Source: Nitratireductor aquimarinus
GTDB lineage: Bacteria > Pseudomonadota > Alphaproteobacteria > Rhizobiales > Rhizobiaceae
Direction of reading: 5' to 3'
Assembly (NCBI RefSeq): GCF_017255295.1
Contig: NZ_JAFKDE010000006.1
Location: forward strand, 124,001 to 188,000
DNA length: 64,000 nucleotides
In this document: positions 17,219 through 26,269 of the stretch, in pieces
Numbering within the stretch: position 1 is the first letter of the stretch
Layout of the letters: every line of letters starts with the position of its first letter
The notes under the pieces: model-generated
The model's input: only the letters and a program-made list of their open reading frames with translations
Databases searched by the model: none
What the model was told of the DNA's origin: nothing
Translations under genes and position numbers: made by a program

Positions 17219-18376
17219 TCAATCCTTCAGCGATTGCTCACGCAGCGCATCGGCGAGCAGGTTCAGCCCCAGAACGAAGGACATGAGGGCGAAGACGGGC
17301 GGAAGCGCAGGATGCACATAGGCGCGCAGAAGGCGGCTCGATTCCTTGATGCCGGTGCCCCAGTCGGGACTTTCGGGCGCAAGACCGAGGCCGAAATAGC
17401 CAAGCGTGCCGAGCAGAATGGTTGTGTAGCCGATGCGCAGGCACACATCGACAATGAGCGGCCCGCGCGCATTGGGCAGCACTTCCCAAAGCATGATGTA
17501 CCAGGGCGTTTCACCCCGCGTCTGGGCGGCGGCCACATAGTCCCGGGTCTTGATGTCCATGACGAGGCCCCGCACGATGCGGAAAACGCCGGGCGATGAA
17601 GCAAACACCACCGCAACGAAGATGTTGAGCTGGTTGGAGCTGATCGAGATGATGCCGAGCGGATCGGCGTCGAAGACGAGGCCGACATAAATCCAGCCGC
17701 CGATCAGAAGCGTCAGCGCGAGCTGGATGGCCAGCAATTGCGGGCGGCTGCGATAGCGCGTCCAGAACAACGTCACGAAAAAGATGATCGGGAAAATGAA
17801 GAATGTGCCCGCCATCCATTGCGGGATCGGTGTTTCGCGAATGCCCGGCGTGACCAGCAGGTAGAAGAGCAGGATGACCGGGAAGGCCAGCACCAGATTG
17901 GCGAGGAACGACAGGAGACTGTCGATGCGCCCACCATAATAGCCGGCGGGCAGACCAAGCGTGGTGCCCACCATCAGCGCAAACAGCGTGGCCGCCGGGG
18001 CGATGATCAGCACGATCTGGCTGCCATAGACCATGCGTGAAAAGACGTCACGCGCGAGCCTGTCGCCACCGAAGAGGAAAGCCTGTCCCGTCTCCGGCTC
18101 GATGGCGCCGGGCAGCACGTTCTTCATGATCGGGAACTGCGCCAGCGGGTCGAAGGGGGCGACCGTGCCGGCGAAGATTGCAGTGAACAGCCAGAAGCAG
18201 CAGATCATGACGCCGGTAATGCCAACGCCCGTGTCGAAAAGCTGGCCGTAAAGGCCGAGCCGGCTGCGAAAGCGCAGGCTTAAAACCAGAATGATCGCCA
18301 GCGCCACCCAGACCGGCCAGAAGCGCGCCAGAACGCCAAGAATGATGCCGAAGGTTCCAAGATAATCCACTTGCAT
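17219..18376 (-). CDS. Peptide-type ABC transporter permease (DppC-like)
   Basis: A 385-residue inner-membrane permease, longer than typical DppC (about 300) because of an extra membrane region around residues 175-235. The EAA-loop region that contacts the ATPase is 'DYVAAAQTRGETPWYIMLWEVLPNARGPLIVD'. The N-terminal part carries the usual 'AHPFDPLAQFP'-like periplasmic segment as 'TVAPFDPLAQFPIMKN'. It forms the channel with the neighbouring DppB-like protein, 12 bp upstream. The substrate is a peptide or peptide-like compound by family. Confidence 0.92.
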   Translation of the reverse strand: MQVDYLGTFGIILGVLARFWPVWVALAIILVLSLRFRSRLGLYGQLFDTGVGITGVMICCFWLFTAIFAGTVAPFDPLAQFPIMKNVLPGAIEPETGQAFLFGGDRLARDVFSRMVYGSQIVLIIAPAATLFALMVGTTLGLPAGYYGGRIDSLLSFLANLVLAFPVILLFYLLVTPGIRETPIPQWMAGTFFIFPIIFFVTLFWTRYRSRPQLLAIQLALTLLIGGWIYVGLVFDADPLGIISISSNQLNIFVAVVFASSPGVFRIVRGLVMDIKTRDYVAAAQTRGETPWYIMLWEVLPNARGPLIVDVCLRIGYTTILLGTLGYFGLGLAPESPDWGTGIKESSRLLRAYVHPALPPVFALMSFVLGLNLLADALREQSLKD

Positions 18377-18388
18377 CGCGCGTCCTCC

Positions 18389-19426
18389 CTACTGCACGCG
18401 GATGCGCGGATTGAGATAGGCATAGCCGACATCGGAAATGAGCTGCGTCGACAAAACCACGAAAACCGAGACCAGCGAGCAGCCGAGCAACAGGTCGATA
18501 TCGTTGTTGCTCGCCGCCTCCACCAGCGTGAAGCCAAACCCCTGATACCGGAACATCACCTCGACGATGACCACGCCGGTCAAAAGCCAGGGGAACTGGA
18601 GCATGATGACCGTGAACGGTGCGATCAGCGCATTGCGCAGCGCGTGTTTGAGCACGACGGTGCGGAAGCCGAGCCCCTTGAGGCGCGCCGTACGGATGTA
18701 TTGCTGCGTCATCACCTCGACCATCGAGGCCCGCGTCATGCGCGCGATATAGCCGATGCCGTAGATCGCCATGGTCATGACCGGCAGGGTGAAATTGTAA
18801 AACGAAATGCCCTGCCGCGTGGCGGTGGCGGCGGAGCCGTTGAGCCAGCCGAGCCAGGAAGCGAAGATGACGGCGAAGATCACGCCCGACACATATTCGG
18901 GCGTCGCCGTGGTGGCGATGGAGGCGACCGAAAGGGTGCGGTCAGTGCGGCTGCCCTCCCGCATTCCGGCCAGAACGCCGATCAGGAGCGCGACGGGCAC
19001 CATCACCACCATCACCCAGAACATGAGGATGCCGGTGGCGCCCAGAGCCGGAAAGAGCTTTTCGGCCACCGGCACCTTGAACTTGGTGGAGCAGCCGAAA
19101 TCACCCTGCAAAATGCCGCCGTAATAGGGCTCGGCGGGTTCGTCGCAATAGGAAAACCGTGGCGTGGCGACGCCCGTTTCGGGGTCGATGTTGGGCTGTT
19201 TCTGGACGACGCCGAGCCATTGGCCATAGCGCACAAAAAAATTCTGCCGGTAGCCGTTCTTCTCAAGCCAGCTTTCGAGCTCTTCAGCCGAGGAGCGCAT
19301 GTCGAGCTGGCTGATCGCTAGCTTTTTGAGATTGGGCTCCAGATTGACCAGAAAGAACACGACAAGGGTCAGGCACAGCATCGTCAATGCCATGACGCCC
19401 ATACGTCTCAGAATAAATCCAAGCAC
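18389..19426 (-). CDS. Peptide-type ABC transporter permease (DppB-like)
   Basis: A 345-residue inner-membrane permease. The DppB N-terminus 'MLGFILRRMGVMALTMLCLTLVVFFLVNL' is followed by a periplasmic stretch, then membrane segments and the coupling loop 'QYIRTARLKGLGFRTVVLKHALRNALIAP'. The C-terminus ends 'DVGYAYLNPRIRV', a hallmark of this family. It lies between the binding protein, with an intervening hairpin, and the DppC-like permease. Confidence 0.93.
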   Translation of the reverse strand: MLGFILRRMGVMALTMLCLTLVVFFLVNLEPNLKKLAISQLDMRSSAEELESWLEKNGYRQNFFVRYGQWLGVVQKQPNIDPETGVATPRFSYCDEPAEPYYGGILQGDFGCSTKFKVPVAEKLFPALGATGILMFWVMVVMVPVALLIGVLAGMREGSRTDRTLSVASIATTATPEYVSGVIFAVIFASWLGWLNGSAATATRQGISFYNFTLPVMTMAIYGIGYIARMTRASMVEVMTQQYIRTARLKGLGFRTVVLKHALRNALIAPFTVIMLQFPWLLTGVVIVEVMFRYQGFGFTLVEAASNNDIDLLLGCSLVSVFVVLSTQLISDVGYAYLNPRIRVQ

Positions 19427-19476
19427 GGTTTCCCCTTCCCCCGTTTACGGAGGTTGTTGTTGGTTGCCTGCGCAAT

Positions 19477-19495
19477 GGGGGCCCGTGCGGCCCCC
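19477..19495 (-). terminator. Intra-operon hairpin after the binding-protein gene
   Basis: Stem GGGGGCC (19477-19483) with GGCCCCC (19489-19495), loop CGTGC, directly after the binding-protein stop and before the first permease. Without a U tract it is more likely a 3'-end-stabilising hairpin. It would allow more binding protein than permease to be made, a usual arrangement in ABC importers. Confidence 0.55.
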
Positions 19496-19506
19496 TGTTC
19501 CGGGTC

Positions 19507-21159
19507 TCAGCCCTCGTCGAGCCAGACCTTTTCCAGGTCGATCTCGAAGGTCTGGTGCATGCCGTGGTTCATCACGGTCTCCACGGAGTGATTGTAGAGT
19601 TTGCGCCAATAGGGCTGGATGATGATGCCGGAGCCCTGAAGGATCTCTTCGATCTGCTTCATCACCTCGCGGCGGCTGTCGGGGTCCGGAATGGCCAGCG
19701 CCTGTTCGATCAGCTTGTCGAGTTCGGGATTGGAATAGGCGGACTCGTTCCACGCCTCGCCTGTGCGATAAGCGAGCGCGACCACCTGAATGCCGAGCGG
19801 GCGCATGTTCCAGTTGGTCATGGACAGCGGGTATTTCGTCCAGTCGTTCCAGAAGGTCGAGCCCGGCAGAACGGTGCGTTTGACCTTGAAACCCGCCTCG
19901 CGAAGCTGCGCGGCAATGGCGTCGCCGGTGTTCTTGTGCCAGTCCTCGTCGACCGAGATCAGCTCGTGCTCATGCTCCATCTGGCCGGCCTCTTCCATCA
20001 GCGCCTTGGCCGCGTCCACATTGCGCTCGATCTTGGGCAGCTCCGCATATTCGGGATGGATCGGGCAAACATGGTGGTTCTCGGCCACCTCGCCGGCATT
20101 GTCGTAGCCAAGCGCCAGAACTGTGGCGTTGTCCACGGCCATCTGCAGCGCGCGGCGCACCCGCTCATCGTCATACGGCTTGTTGTTGACATTGGTGCGG
20201 GCCACAATCGTCGTTGCCGTGGTGACCTCGGACTTGACCAGGCCAATGGCGTCGAGAATGTCCACGAAATCGGCGGTGGTCTCGTAATTGGTGTGGATCT
20301 CGCCGGATTCGAAGGCGCTTACCATGGCCGATGGATCGGTGCCGTAATCGATGAACTCGATGCCATCGAGATAGGCCTCGCCGCCCCACCACTTGCCGTC
20401 TTCGCGCTTCTTCAGCTCGACGCGGTTGCCCACTTCGTATGAAACGAGTTCGAAGGGACCGGTGCCGATGGGATTGACGATGAAATCACGGCCCGTCTCA
20501 TCAAAGCTCGGATGCACGATCAGGCCCGGATAGTCGGCCATGCCGGGAATGATGGAAATGTCAGGGGCTGACAGGTTGAGCTTCACCGTCATGTCGTCGA
20601 CCTTCTCGATCGCGCCTTCGCGCGCCTTCTTGGTCTCCGGATCGATGAGTGCGGCCATGCGGGCGGGCATGGAGTTGCCCTCCACCGTCTGATCGCACCA
20701 GCGGTTGAAGTTGTAGATCACATCGTCTGCGGTAAAGGCGTCGCCATTGTTCCAGGTCACGCCCGGACGCACGTGGAGAATGTACTCGGTGGCGTCTTCG
20801 TTGACCTCCCAGCTCTCCAGAAGCCGGCCCTCAAAGGTGAAGTCGCGCGTGTATTTCACCAGCGGCTCAAGCGTCTGGCGCATGGCGTTCGCGATCTCGG
20901 ACCAGTCGGCCGTGCGCGGGTCTTTCGGATCCTTGATGAACATGGCCACACGCAGCGTGCCGCCCATCTTGGGCTCCTGAGCGAGCGCATGTGTGGGCGC
21001 GGCAAGGCCGAGCATGCCGTAGGCGGCGGCTGTCGATGCGCCGAGTGCGCTTGCGAGCGCCAGGAACTCACGTCTGTCCATTTTTCCGACGCGCGCTTCG
21101 TTCGCCATTTCGGCGACGCGGGCTGGCACTTTCTCGCCATTGCTCTTGAAAAACGTCAT
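19507..21159 (-). CDS. Peptide-type ABC transporter substrate-binding protein (Tat-exported)
   Basis: A 550-residue family-5 solute-binding protein. The N-terminus carries a twin-arginine signal: '[16 protein letters not shown]' followed by a hydrophobic stretch and 'THALAQE'. Family features include '[42 protein letters not shown]', broken here by normal variation. The MTFFKSN start (21159) follows GGGAG; the longer reading frame upstream has no protein character. It delivers peptides or related compounds to the permeases downstream. It is transcribed divergently from the btu operon. Confidence 0.92.
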   Translation of the reverse strand: MTFFKSNGEKVPARVAEMANEARVGKMDRREFLALASALGASTAAAYGMLGLAAPTHALAQEPKMGGTLRVAMFIKDPKDPRTADWSEIANAMRQTLEPLVKYTRDFTFEGRLLESWEVNEDATEYILHVRPGVTWNNGDAFTADDVIYNFNRWCDQTVEGNSMPARMAALIDPETKKAREGAIEKVDDMTVKLNLSAPDISIIPGMADYPGLIVHPSFDETGRDFIVNPIGTGPFELVSYEVGNRVELKKREDGKWWGGEAYLDGIEFIDYGTDPSAMVSAFESGEIHTNYETTADFVDILDAIGLVKSEVTTATTIVARTNVNNKPYDDERVRRALQMAVDNATVLALGYDNAGEVAENHHVCPIHPEYAELPKIERNVDAAKALMEEAGQMEHEHELISVDEDWHKNTGDAIAAQLREAGFKVKRTVLPGSTFWNDWTKYPLSMTNWNMRPLGIQVVALAYRTGEAWNESAYSNPELDKLIEQALAIPDPDSRREVMKQIEEILQGSGIIIQPYWRKLYNHSVETVMNHGMHQTFEIDLEKVWLDEG

Positions 21160-21450
21160 CGACGCACTCCCATTTCTTGCCGTTATCAGTTTGTGTTCAG
21201 CATTTCCCATCGCGCCAGCGATGTCAAAAAACGACCGGGGCCAATGGTAAGTTTTGCAGGTTTTTCGACCGTTGAAATGACGAGTTTGCGACAAATGAGC
21301 CGCAAAACTGACAAATAGAGCCGATTTCGCAACAATTTCCGAAACCTGTACTGACAATACCCGCCACCTGCACCGTTATGGGTGGAACAGCCGTCCCACA
21401 GGCCGCAATTGACGCTGCCGGAGCCAGTTGGTAAGCGAATTTTGTTCGCT
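21160..21450. other. Divergent promoter region between the ABC importer and the btu operon
   Basis: About 290 bp of moderately AT-rich, gene-free sequence that must hold the promoters of both divergent operons. I see no clear paired -35/-10 set or long palindrome beyond the riboswitch that follows. Confidence 0.5.
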
Positions 21451-21632
21451 TGAGGTGCTCCGGCAGGCACTCGCATGCCGGGGAAAAGGGAACACGGAAC
21501 GGCCCTGCATGATCAGGCCGCAGCCGTGGCTGCTCCCGCAACTGTGAGCGCCGAGGCTCCTCCTATGCCACTGGGTGCAATGCCCCGGGAAGGCGAGGAA
21601 GCCGATGAAGCGCGAGCCAGGAAACCTGCCTT
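21451..21632 (+). ncRNA. Cobalamin riboswitch
   Basis: The conserved elements occur in order: GGGGAAAAGGGAACACGG (about 21479-21496), CTCCCGCAACTGTGAGC (21533-21549), GCCACTGGG (21567-21575), CGGGAAGGC (21586-21594) and the B12 box GCGAGCCAGGAAACCTGCC (21612-21630). This is the class I AdoCbl riboswitch layout. It lies 140 nt upstream of btuB, so adenosylcobalamin binding should switch off the btuB-F-C-D uptake operon. Boundaries are approximate. Confidence 0.93.
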
Positions 21633-21772
21633 GAGCCGTCACCGACCGGATGCGGGACGCTTCCGGGGCTGTGGATCTCGCAGTGGTGACGAAATGTCAT
21701 CGCTGGCGGGGGACAGATTCAGACAGCCATCGCTCTCCAGCAAAAGAAGCAGCATTCTCATGGAGAGCACGC

Positions 21773-23635
21773 ATGCCATCCAGACGTTATCGCACCCGGC
21801 TCCTGCTCAGCGCTTCGGCGTTGCTGACGGGCCTTTCAGCCACCATGGCGGGCGCAGAAGACTATGTGCTTGAAAAACTGGTCATCACGCCCAACCGCAC
21901 ACCGGCAGAGGCCTCCACCGTGGGGTCGACGGTGAACGTGGTGGGTCGTGAAGAGATCGAGGAACAGTCCCTGCCGCTGGCCGTCGAGTATCTCGACCTG
22001 CTGCCGGGTGTGAGCCTCTCATCGCCGGGTGGCGTTGGCGCAGAGGGCAGCCTTTCGATCCGCGGCGCGCCGCGCCGCTATGTGAAGACGCTCTATAACG
22101 GCATCGACATTTCCGATCCGACCAGCCCGCAGGTGCAGACGTCCTACCAGTATCTTCTGTCGGGCGGCCTGCAGAGCATCGAAGTGCTGAAGGGATCGCA
22201 GAGCACGCTTTACGGCTCCGATGCGATTGCCGGTGTGATCAGCCTGTCGACGCTGGGCGACATCGAACCGGGCATCGCCCATATCATTCAGGGCGAAGGC
22301 GGCTCGCACGGCACGGTCGGCGGCTCCTACGGCTTCAGGGCGGCGAACGAACAGTCGAAACTCTCCATCAACGCAACCGGCTACCGCACCGACGGCATTT
22401 CGGCTGCGGCTACGGGCACGGAGCGCGATGGCTATGAGAACGTCACCTTCGACGTGAATGCCGAGCATGCATTTTCCGACGTGTTCTCCGTATTCGGCTC
22501 GGCGCTCTACATCGACGCGGAAGCCGAGTTCGACAATCAGGGCTTCGGCACCATTCTGCCGAGCGACAATCTGACGGCGACCAACCACAGCAAACAGCTG
22601 GCCGGCCGGGCCGGCTTCAATCTCGACCTGATGGACGGCCGCTTCCGCAACACGGTTTCCGTGCAGGCCTTCGACCTGGAACGCTCCATCACCGGCACCG
22701 CGTTCGACGGCTCTTATGACGGTCGCCGCTACAAGGCCGATTATCTGGGCGCATTCGACGTCAATGAATGGCTGACGGTTCAGGGTGGCGCGGATTACGA
22801 ACGTCAGAGCGCAGTCTTTCCCGCCGGCATGTTCAACCCCCAGATCGATTCCGATTTCTGGATCGCAGGCGTCTGGGGCGAGGCCATTGCCACGCCGGTT
22901 GAAAACCTGACGCTGACAGCCGGCCTCAGGCAGGACGAGCACAGCGAATTCGGCGGGCACACCACATACCGGGCAACCGCCTCCTATCTCATCGATGCGA
23001 CCGGAACGCGTCTGCACGGCTCGGTGGGAACCGGCTTCCGTGCACCCAGCCTCAACGAGCTTTTCGGTCCGTTCGGGGCAACCCCCAATCTGCGACCTGA
23101 AACCAGCTTCGGTTTCGACATTGGCGTGGAGCAGCGTTTCTGGAACGACAGGGCAATCGCCGACATCACCTATTTCCAGCTCGAGATCGACGATCTGATC
23201 GGTTACACGACCCAGTATGACCAGATCCCCGGCACGTCGCGCATGCGCGGTGTCGAGGCCTCGCTCAGCTATGCCGCGACCGACTGGTTCGACCTCACCG
23301 GAGCCTACACCTACACGCATTCGGTGGATCAGAACGATGCACGGCTGCCGCGCGTGCCGCGCCACGAGATCGGGCTGGTCGCCAGTATTCGGCCTGCCGA
23401 GAAATGGACCATTTCGGCCTCGGCCAAGGCGGCCATCGACACGGTGGACACGGGCAATTTCAAGCTGGACGATTACCTGCTGGTCAACGCCAAGGTGGCC
23501 TACAAGCCGACCGAGGACACCGAGCTCTATGTGCGCGCGGAGAACCTGCTCGATCAGGATTATCAGACGGTGCGCGGCTACAACACGCCCGGCTTCTCGG
23601 TGTTCGCCGGGTTCCAGGCAAAGTTCGCGCCCTGA
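21773..23635 (+). CDS. btuB: TonB-dependent vitamin B12 receptor
   Basis: The 620-residue outer-membrane receptor has a signal peptide ('RTRLLLSASALLTGLSATMAGA'), a TonB box region 'YVLEKLVITPNR', and a plug domain with 'EEQSLPLAVEYLDLLPGVSL', 'SIRGAPRRYVKTLYNGIDIS' and 'EVLKGSQSTLYGSDAIAGVI'. A 22-strand barrel follows, ending 'YNTPGFSVFAGFQAKFAP' with the terminal aromatic pattern. GGAGAG precedes the ATG at 21773. The cobalamin riboswitch upstream and btuFCD downstream fix the substrate class as a corrinoid. The stop overlaps the btuF ATG. Confidence 0.95.
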   Translation: MPSRRYRTRLLLSASALLTGLSATMAGAEDYVLEKLVITPNRTPAEASTVGSTVNVVGREEIEEQSLPLAVEYLDLLPGVSLSSPGGVGAEGSLSIRGAPRRYVKTLYNGIDISDPTSPQVQTSYQYLLSGGLQSIEVLKGSQSTLYGSDAIAGVISLSTLGDIEPGIAHIIQGEGGSHGTVGGSYGFRAANEQSKLSINATGYRTDGISAAATGTERDGYENVTFDVNAEHAFSDVFSVFGSALYIDAEAEFDNQGFGTILPSDNLTATNHSKQLAGRAGFNLDLMDGRFRNTVSVQAFDLERSITGTAFDGSYDGRRYKADYLGAFDVNEWLTVQGGADYERQSAVFPAGMFNPQIDSDFWIAGVWGEAIATPVENLTLTAGLRQDEHSEFGGHTTYRATASYLIDATGTRLHGSVGTGFRAPSLNELFGPFGATPNLRPETSFGFDIGVEQRFWNDRAIADITYFQLEIDDLIGYTTQYDQIPGTSRMRGVEASLSYAATDWFDLTGAYTYTHSVDQNDARLPRVPRHEIGLVASIRPAEKWTISASAKAAIDTVDTGNFKLDDYLLVNAKVAYKPTEDTELYVRAENLLDQDYQTVRGYNTPGFSVFAGFQAKFAP

Positions 23636-24504
23636 TGCGTGAGCGCCGGAAACGCCTCTCCCGCCTTTCCGGCCTGACATTTCTGGCCGGCGCGCTTCTC
23701 AGTGCGCCGGTTTCAGCTGCGCCCGAGCGGGTGATGTCGCTCAATCTGTGCACCGATCAGCTCGCCATGACGCTTGCCGAACCGGAACAGCTGATCTCGG
23801 TTTCCTTCCTTGCCCGCGAGCCGGACCTTTCCATGCTGCATGAGAAGGCGCAGGATTTTCCGGTCAATCGCGGTCTTGCCGAAGAAGTGTTTCTGGAAAA
23901 ACCGGACCTCGTGGTGACCGGCACCTACTCGCTGCACAACACGACCGCGCTTCTGAAGAGGCTCGGCTTCAGGGTCGAGGAGTTTTCCTTCGTGCAGACG
24001 CTCGACACCATTCCGGGAGAAATCCGCCGCATGGGCGCGCTTCTCGGTCAGGAAGCGCGGGCCGAGAAGCTGGCCGAGGATTTTTCGCAGGAGCTTGATG
24101 CCATCGCAAAAAGCCAGTGCGACATGCGCCCCACCATGATCGCCTATGATCAGAACGGGGTCGCGCTTGGCAGCGGAACGCTGGCCGATTCCGTTATGCA
24201 GGCGGCGGGCTTTGCCAATCTCGCGGCTGATCTCGGACTGGTGGGCGTTGCGCCCTTCCCGCTCGAACAGGTCATCGCCGCCCGGCCCGACGTCATCGTC
24301 ACCAGCGCGTCAGAGGGCGCGCCCACCCTTGGCGAACATGTGCCGCGCCATCCGGCAATTGCCGCGCTGCCCGACACGCGCATCGGCGCATTCGTGCCTG
24401 CAGGCGCATGGTCCTGCGGGTCGCCCGCCGTGATTGAAGCCGTGCGCGCGCTGGCAAGCCTGCGCGCCGAAATCGCGCCCTGCCCGCAGGACGCCACGCA
24501 ATGA
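23635..24504 (+). CDS. btuF: Cobalamin ABC transporter substrate-binding protein
   Basis: A 289-residue periplasmic binding protein of the BtuF/FecB fold. The N-terminus is a signal peptide ('LTFLAGALLSAPVSAAPE') followed by 'RVMSLNLCTDQLAMTLAEPEQL' and 'FLEKPDLVVTGTYS'. The ATG overlaps the btuB stop (TGATG) and its own stop overlaps btuC, so translation is coupled. It picks up corrinoid released by BtuB and hands it to BtuCD. The assignment to corrinoid rather than haem or siderophore rests on the riboswitch. Confidence 0.9.
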   Translation: MRERRKRLSRLSGLTFLAGALLSAPVSAAPERVMSLNLCTDQLAMTLAEPEQLISVSFLAREPDLSMLHEKAQDFPVNRGLAEEVFLEKPDLVVTGTYSLHNTTALLKRLGFRVEEFSFVQTLDTIPGEIRRMGALLGQEARAEKLAEDFSQELDAIAKSQCDMRPTMIAYDQNGVALGSGTLADSVMQAAGFANLAADLGLVGVAPFPLEQVIAARPDVIVTSASEGAPTLGEHVPRHPAIAALPDTRIGAFVPAGAWSCGSPAVIEAVRALASLRAEIAPCPQDATQ

Positions 24505-25481
24505 AGCTCTCCATCTCGCTCGCAATGCTCGCCCTTGCGCTCTTCATCCTGTCGCTGCTGGTCGGGCCGGCTGCGCTTGGGATCGGAGACAGCATTGCAG
24601 GGCTTTTCGCCGGCGGCGGTGAAGCAGCCGCCATCATCATGCGCGAAATCCGCCTTCCGCGCGCCCTGCTCGGCCTTGCCATCGGCTTTTCACTCGGCCT
24701 TTCAGGCGCGGTTCTGCAAGGGTTTTTGCGCAACCCGCTCGCCGAACCCGGCGTGATCGGCGTTTCGTCCATGGCCGCACTCGGCGCGGTCGCCGTGTTC
24801 TATTCGGGGCTTGCGGGAAGCTCGCTCTACGCGCTGCCCGCCGGGGCGCTGATCGGTGCGCTTGCCGCCGTGCTCATCCTGCTTGCCATTGCAGCGCGTC
24901 AGGGCTCCACGCTCACACTCATTCTGGCCGGCGTCGCGCTATCGAGCCTTGCCGGCGCGCTGACCTCTCTGGTGCTCAACCTCTCGCCCAATCCGTTCGC
25001 CGCCTATGAAATCATCTTCTGGCTGCTGGGCTCGCTCAAGGACCGCTCCATGGAGCATGTGCTGCTTGCCCTGCCGCTGATGGCCGCCGGCTGGCTGCTG
25101 ATTGCGCTTTCGGCGCGCGCCATTGATGCGCTGTCGCTCGGCGAAGAGGCTGCCGGCAATCTCGGCATTCATATGGGCCGCGCGCGTTTCCTGATCGTCG
25201 CCGGTGTGGCGCTTTCGGTGGGAGCGGCGACGGCGGTGGCCGGCACCATCGGCTTCATCGGGCTCGTGGTGCCGCATCTGATCCGCCCGCTCACGAACCG
25301 CATGCCAAGCAGCCTCTTGCTTCCGGCAGGCCTCGGCGGCGCGGCGCTGCTTCTGGCTGCCGACATTGCCGCCCGGCTCGTTTTGCCGGCGGGCGAACTG
25401 AATGTCGGCGTTCTGACGGCGCTAATCGGCGCGCCCTTCTTCCTGTGGCTCGTGATCCGCGCCCGCCGGGAGATGCTGTGA
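24501..25481 (+). CDS. btuC: Cobalamin ABC transporter permease (FecCD/BtuC family)
   Basis: A 326-residue permease with about ten membrane segments. FecCD family motifs are 'REIRLPRALLGLAIGFSLGLSGAVLQGFLRNPLAEPGVIGVSS' (continuous in the protein, given here in pieces: REIRLPRALLG, GAVLQGFLRNPLAEPG) and 'GTIGFIGLVVPHLIRPLTN' near the C-terminus. The start overlaps the btuF stop by four bases (ATGA) and its stop abuts btuD. Confidence 0.94.
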   Translation: MKLSISLAMLALALFILSLLVGPAALGIGDSIAGLFAGGGEAAAIIMREIRLPRALLGLAIGFSLGLSGAVLQGFLRNPLAEPGVIGVSSMAALGAVAVFYSGLAGSSLYALPAGALIGALAAVLILLAIAARQGSTLTLILAGVALSSLAGALTSLVLNLSPNPFAAYEIIFWLLGSLKDRSMEHVLLALPLMAAGWLLIALSARAIDALSLGEEAAGNLGIHMGRARFLIVAGVALSVGAATAVAGTIGFIGLVVPHLIRPLTNRMPSSLLLPAGLGGAALLLAADIAARLVLPAGELNVGVLTALIGAPFFLWLVIRARREML

Positions 25482-26269
25482 TGAGGCTGCAGGCGGACAA
25501 TATCAGCGTGAAGCTTGGTGGCAGGCGGGTGCTTGAGGGCGTCGGTTTCGACATCGAACCGGGTCAGGTGATCGGGCTGCTCGGTCCCAATGGCGCAGGC
25601 AAGTCCACACTGATGCGTGCGCTGACCGGGCAATTGCCGGCTGAAGGCGCGATGCGGCTCGGCGCGCACGATCTCACCGCGATCAGCCCGGCCGAACGCG
25701 CGCGCCTTATCGCCTATCTGCCGCAACAGCGCATTATTGGCTGGCGTCTCACCGTGCGCGATCTGGTGGCGCTGGGCCGCCTGCCCTGGCGCGCCTTCGG
25801 ACGCCGCCCGGATGCCGGTGATGAAGCGGCCATCGCCCGCGCGATGGAGATGGCCGATGTGACCCCGCTCGCCGACCGGATCGCCACCGAGCTTTCAGGC
25901 GGCGAGCAGGCGCGTGTACTGATGGCGCGCGCCATTGCGCAGCAGACCCCGCTGCTGATCGCTGACGAACCGGCCTCCGGCCTCGACCCGGCACATCAGA
26001 TCACCCTCATGCAGTCGCTGAAGCGGCTTGCAGAGAATGAAGGGCGCACGGTTCTGGTATCGCTCCACGATCTGACGCTGGCGGCGCGCTGGTGCGACCG
26101 GGTCATGCTCCTGAACAAGGGCAGGCTGGCAGCCTTCGGCACACCGGAAACGGTGCTTTCGGAAGCGCATCTGGCGGAGATCTATGGCGTGAAGGCCCAT
26201 CGCGCACGCGACGAAGATGGCCTCATCATCGCCCCCGTCGGCCTCACAAAAAGTCAGAACAGAGACTAA
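25481..26269 (+). CDS. btuD: Cobalamin ABC transporter ATP-binding protein
   Basis: A 262-residue ATPase with Walker A 'GPNGAGKSTLMRAL', Q-loop 'YLPQQ', signature 'LSGGEQARVLMARAIAQQ' and Walker B 'LLIADEPASGLDP'. The ATG at 25481 overlaps the btuC stop (TGATG), making it the last gene of the riboswitch-controlled operon. Its stop codon overlaps that of the convergent subtilase gene by two bases, so the two operons meet tail to tail with no spacer and no visible terminator. Confidence 0.94.
   Translation: MRLQADNISVKLGGRRVLEGVGFDIEPGQVIGLLGPNGAGKSTLMRALTGQLPAEGAMRLGAHDLTAISPAERARLIAYLPQQRIIGWRLTVRDLVALGRLPWRAFGRRPDAGDEAAIARAMEMADVTPLADRIATELSGGEQARVLMARAIAQQTPLLIADEPASGLDPAHQITLMQSLKRLAENEGRTVLVSLHDLTLAARWCDRVMLLNKGRLAAFGTPETVLSEAHLAEIYGVKAHRARDEDGLIIAPVGLTKSQNRD

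Noticed and set aside
22019-23680. A 553-codon open frame on the minus strand opposite btuB
   Set aside because: Antisense shadow. BtuB is certain from its plug and barrel motifs, and the riboswitch fixes the strand.
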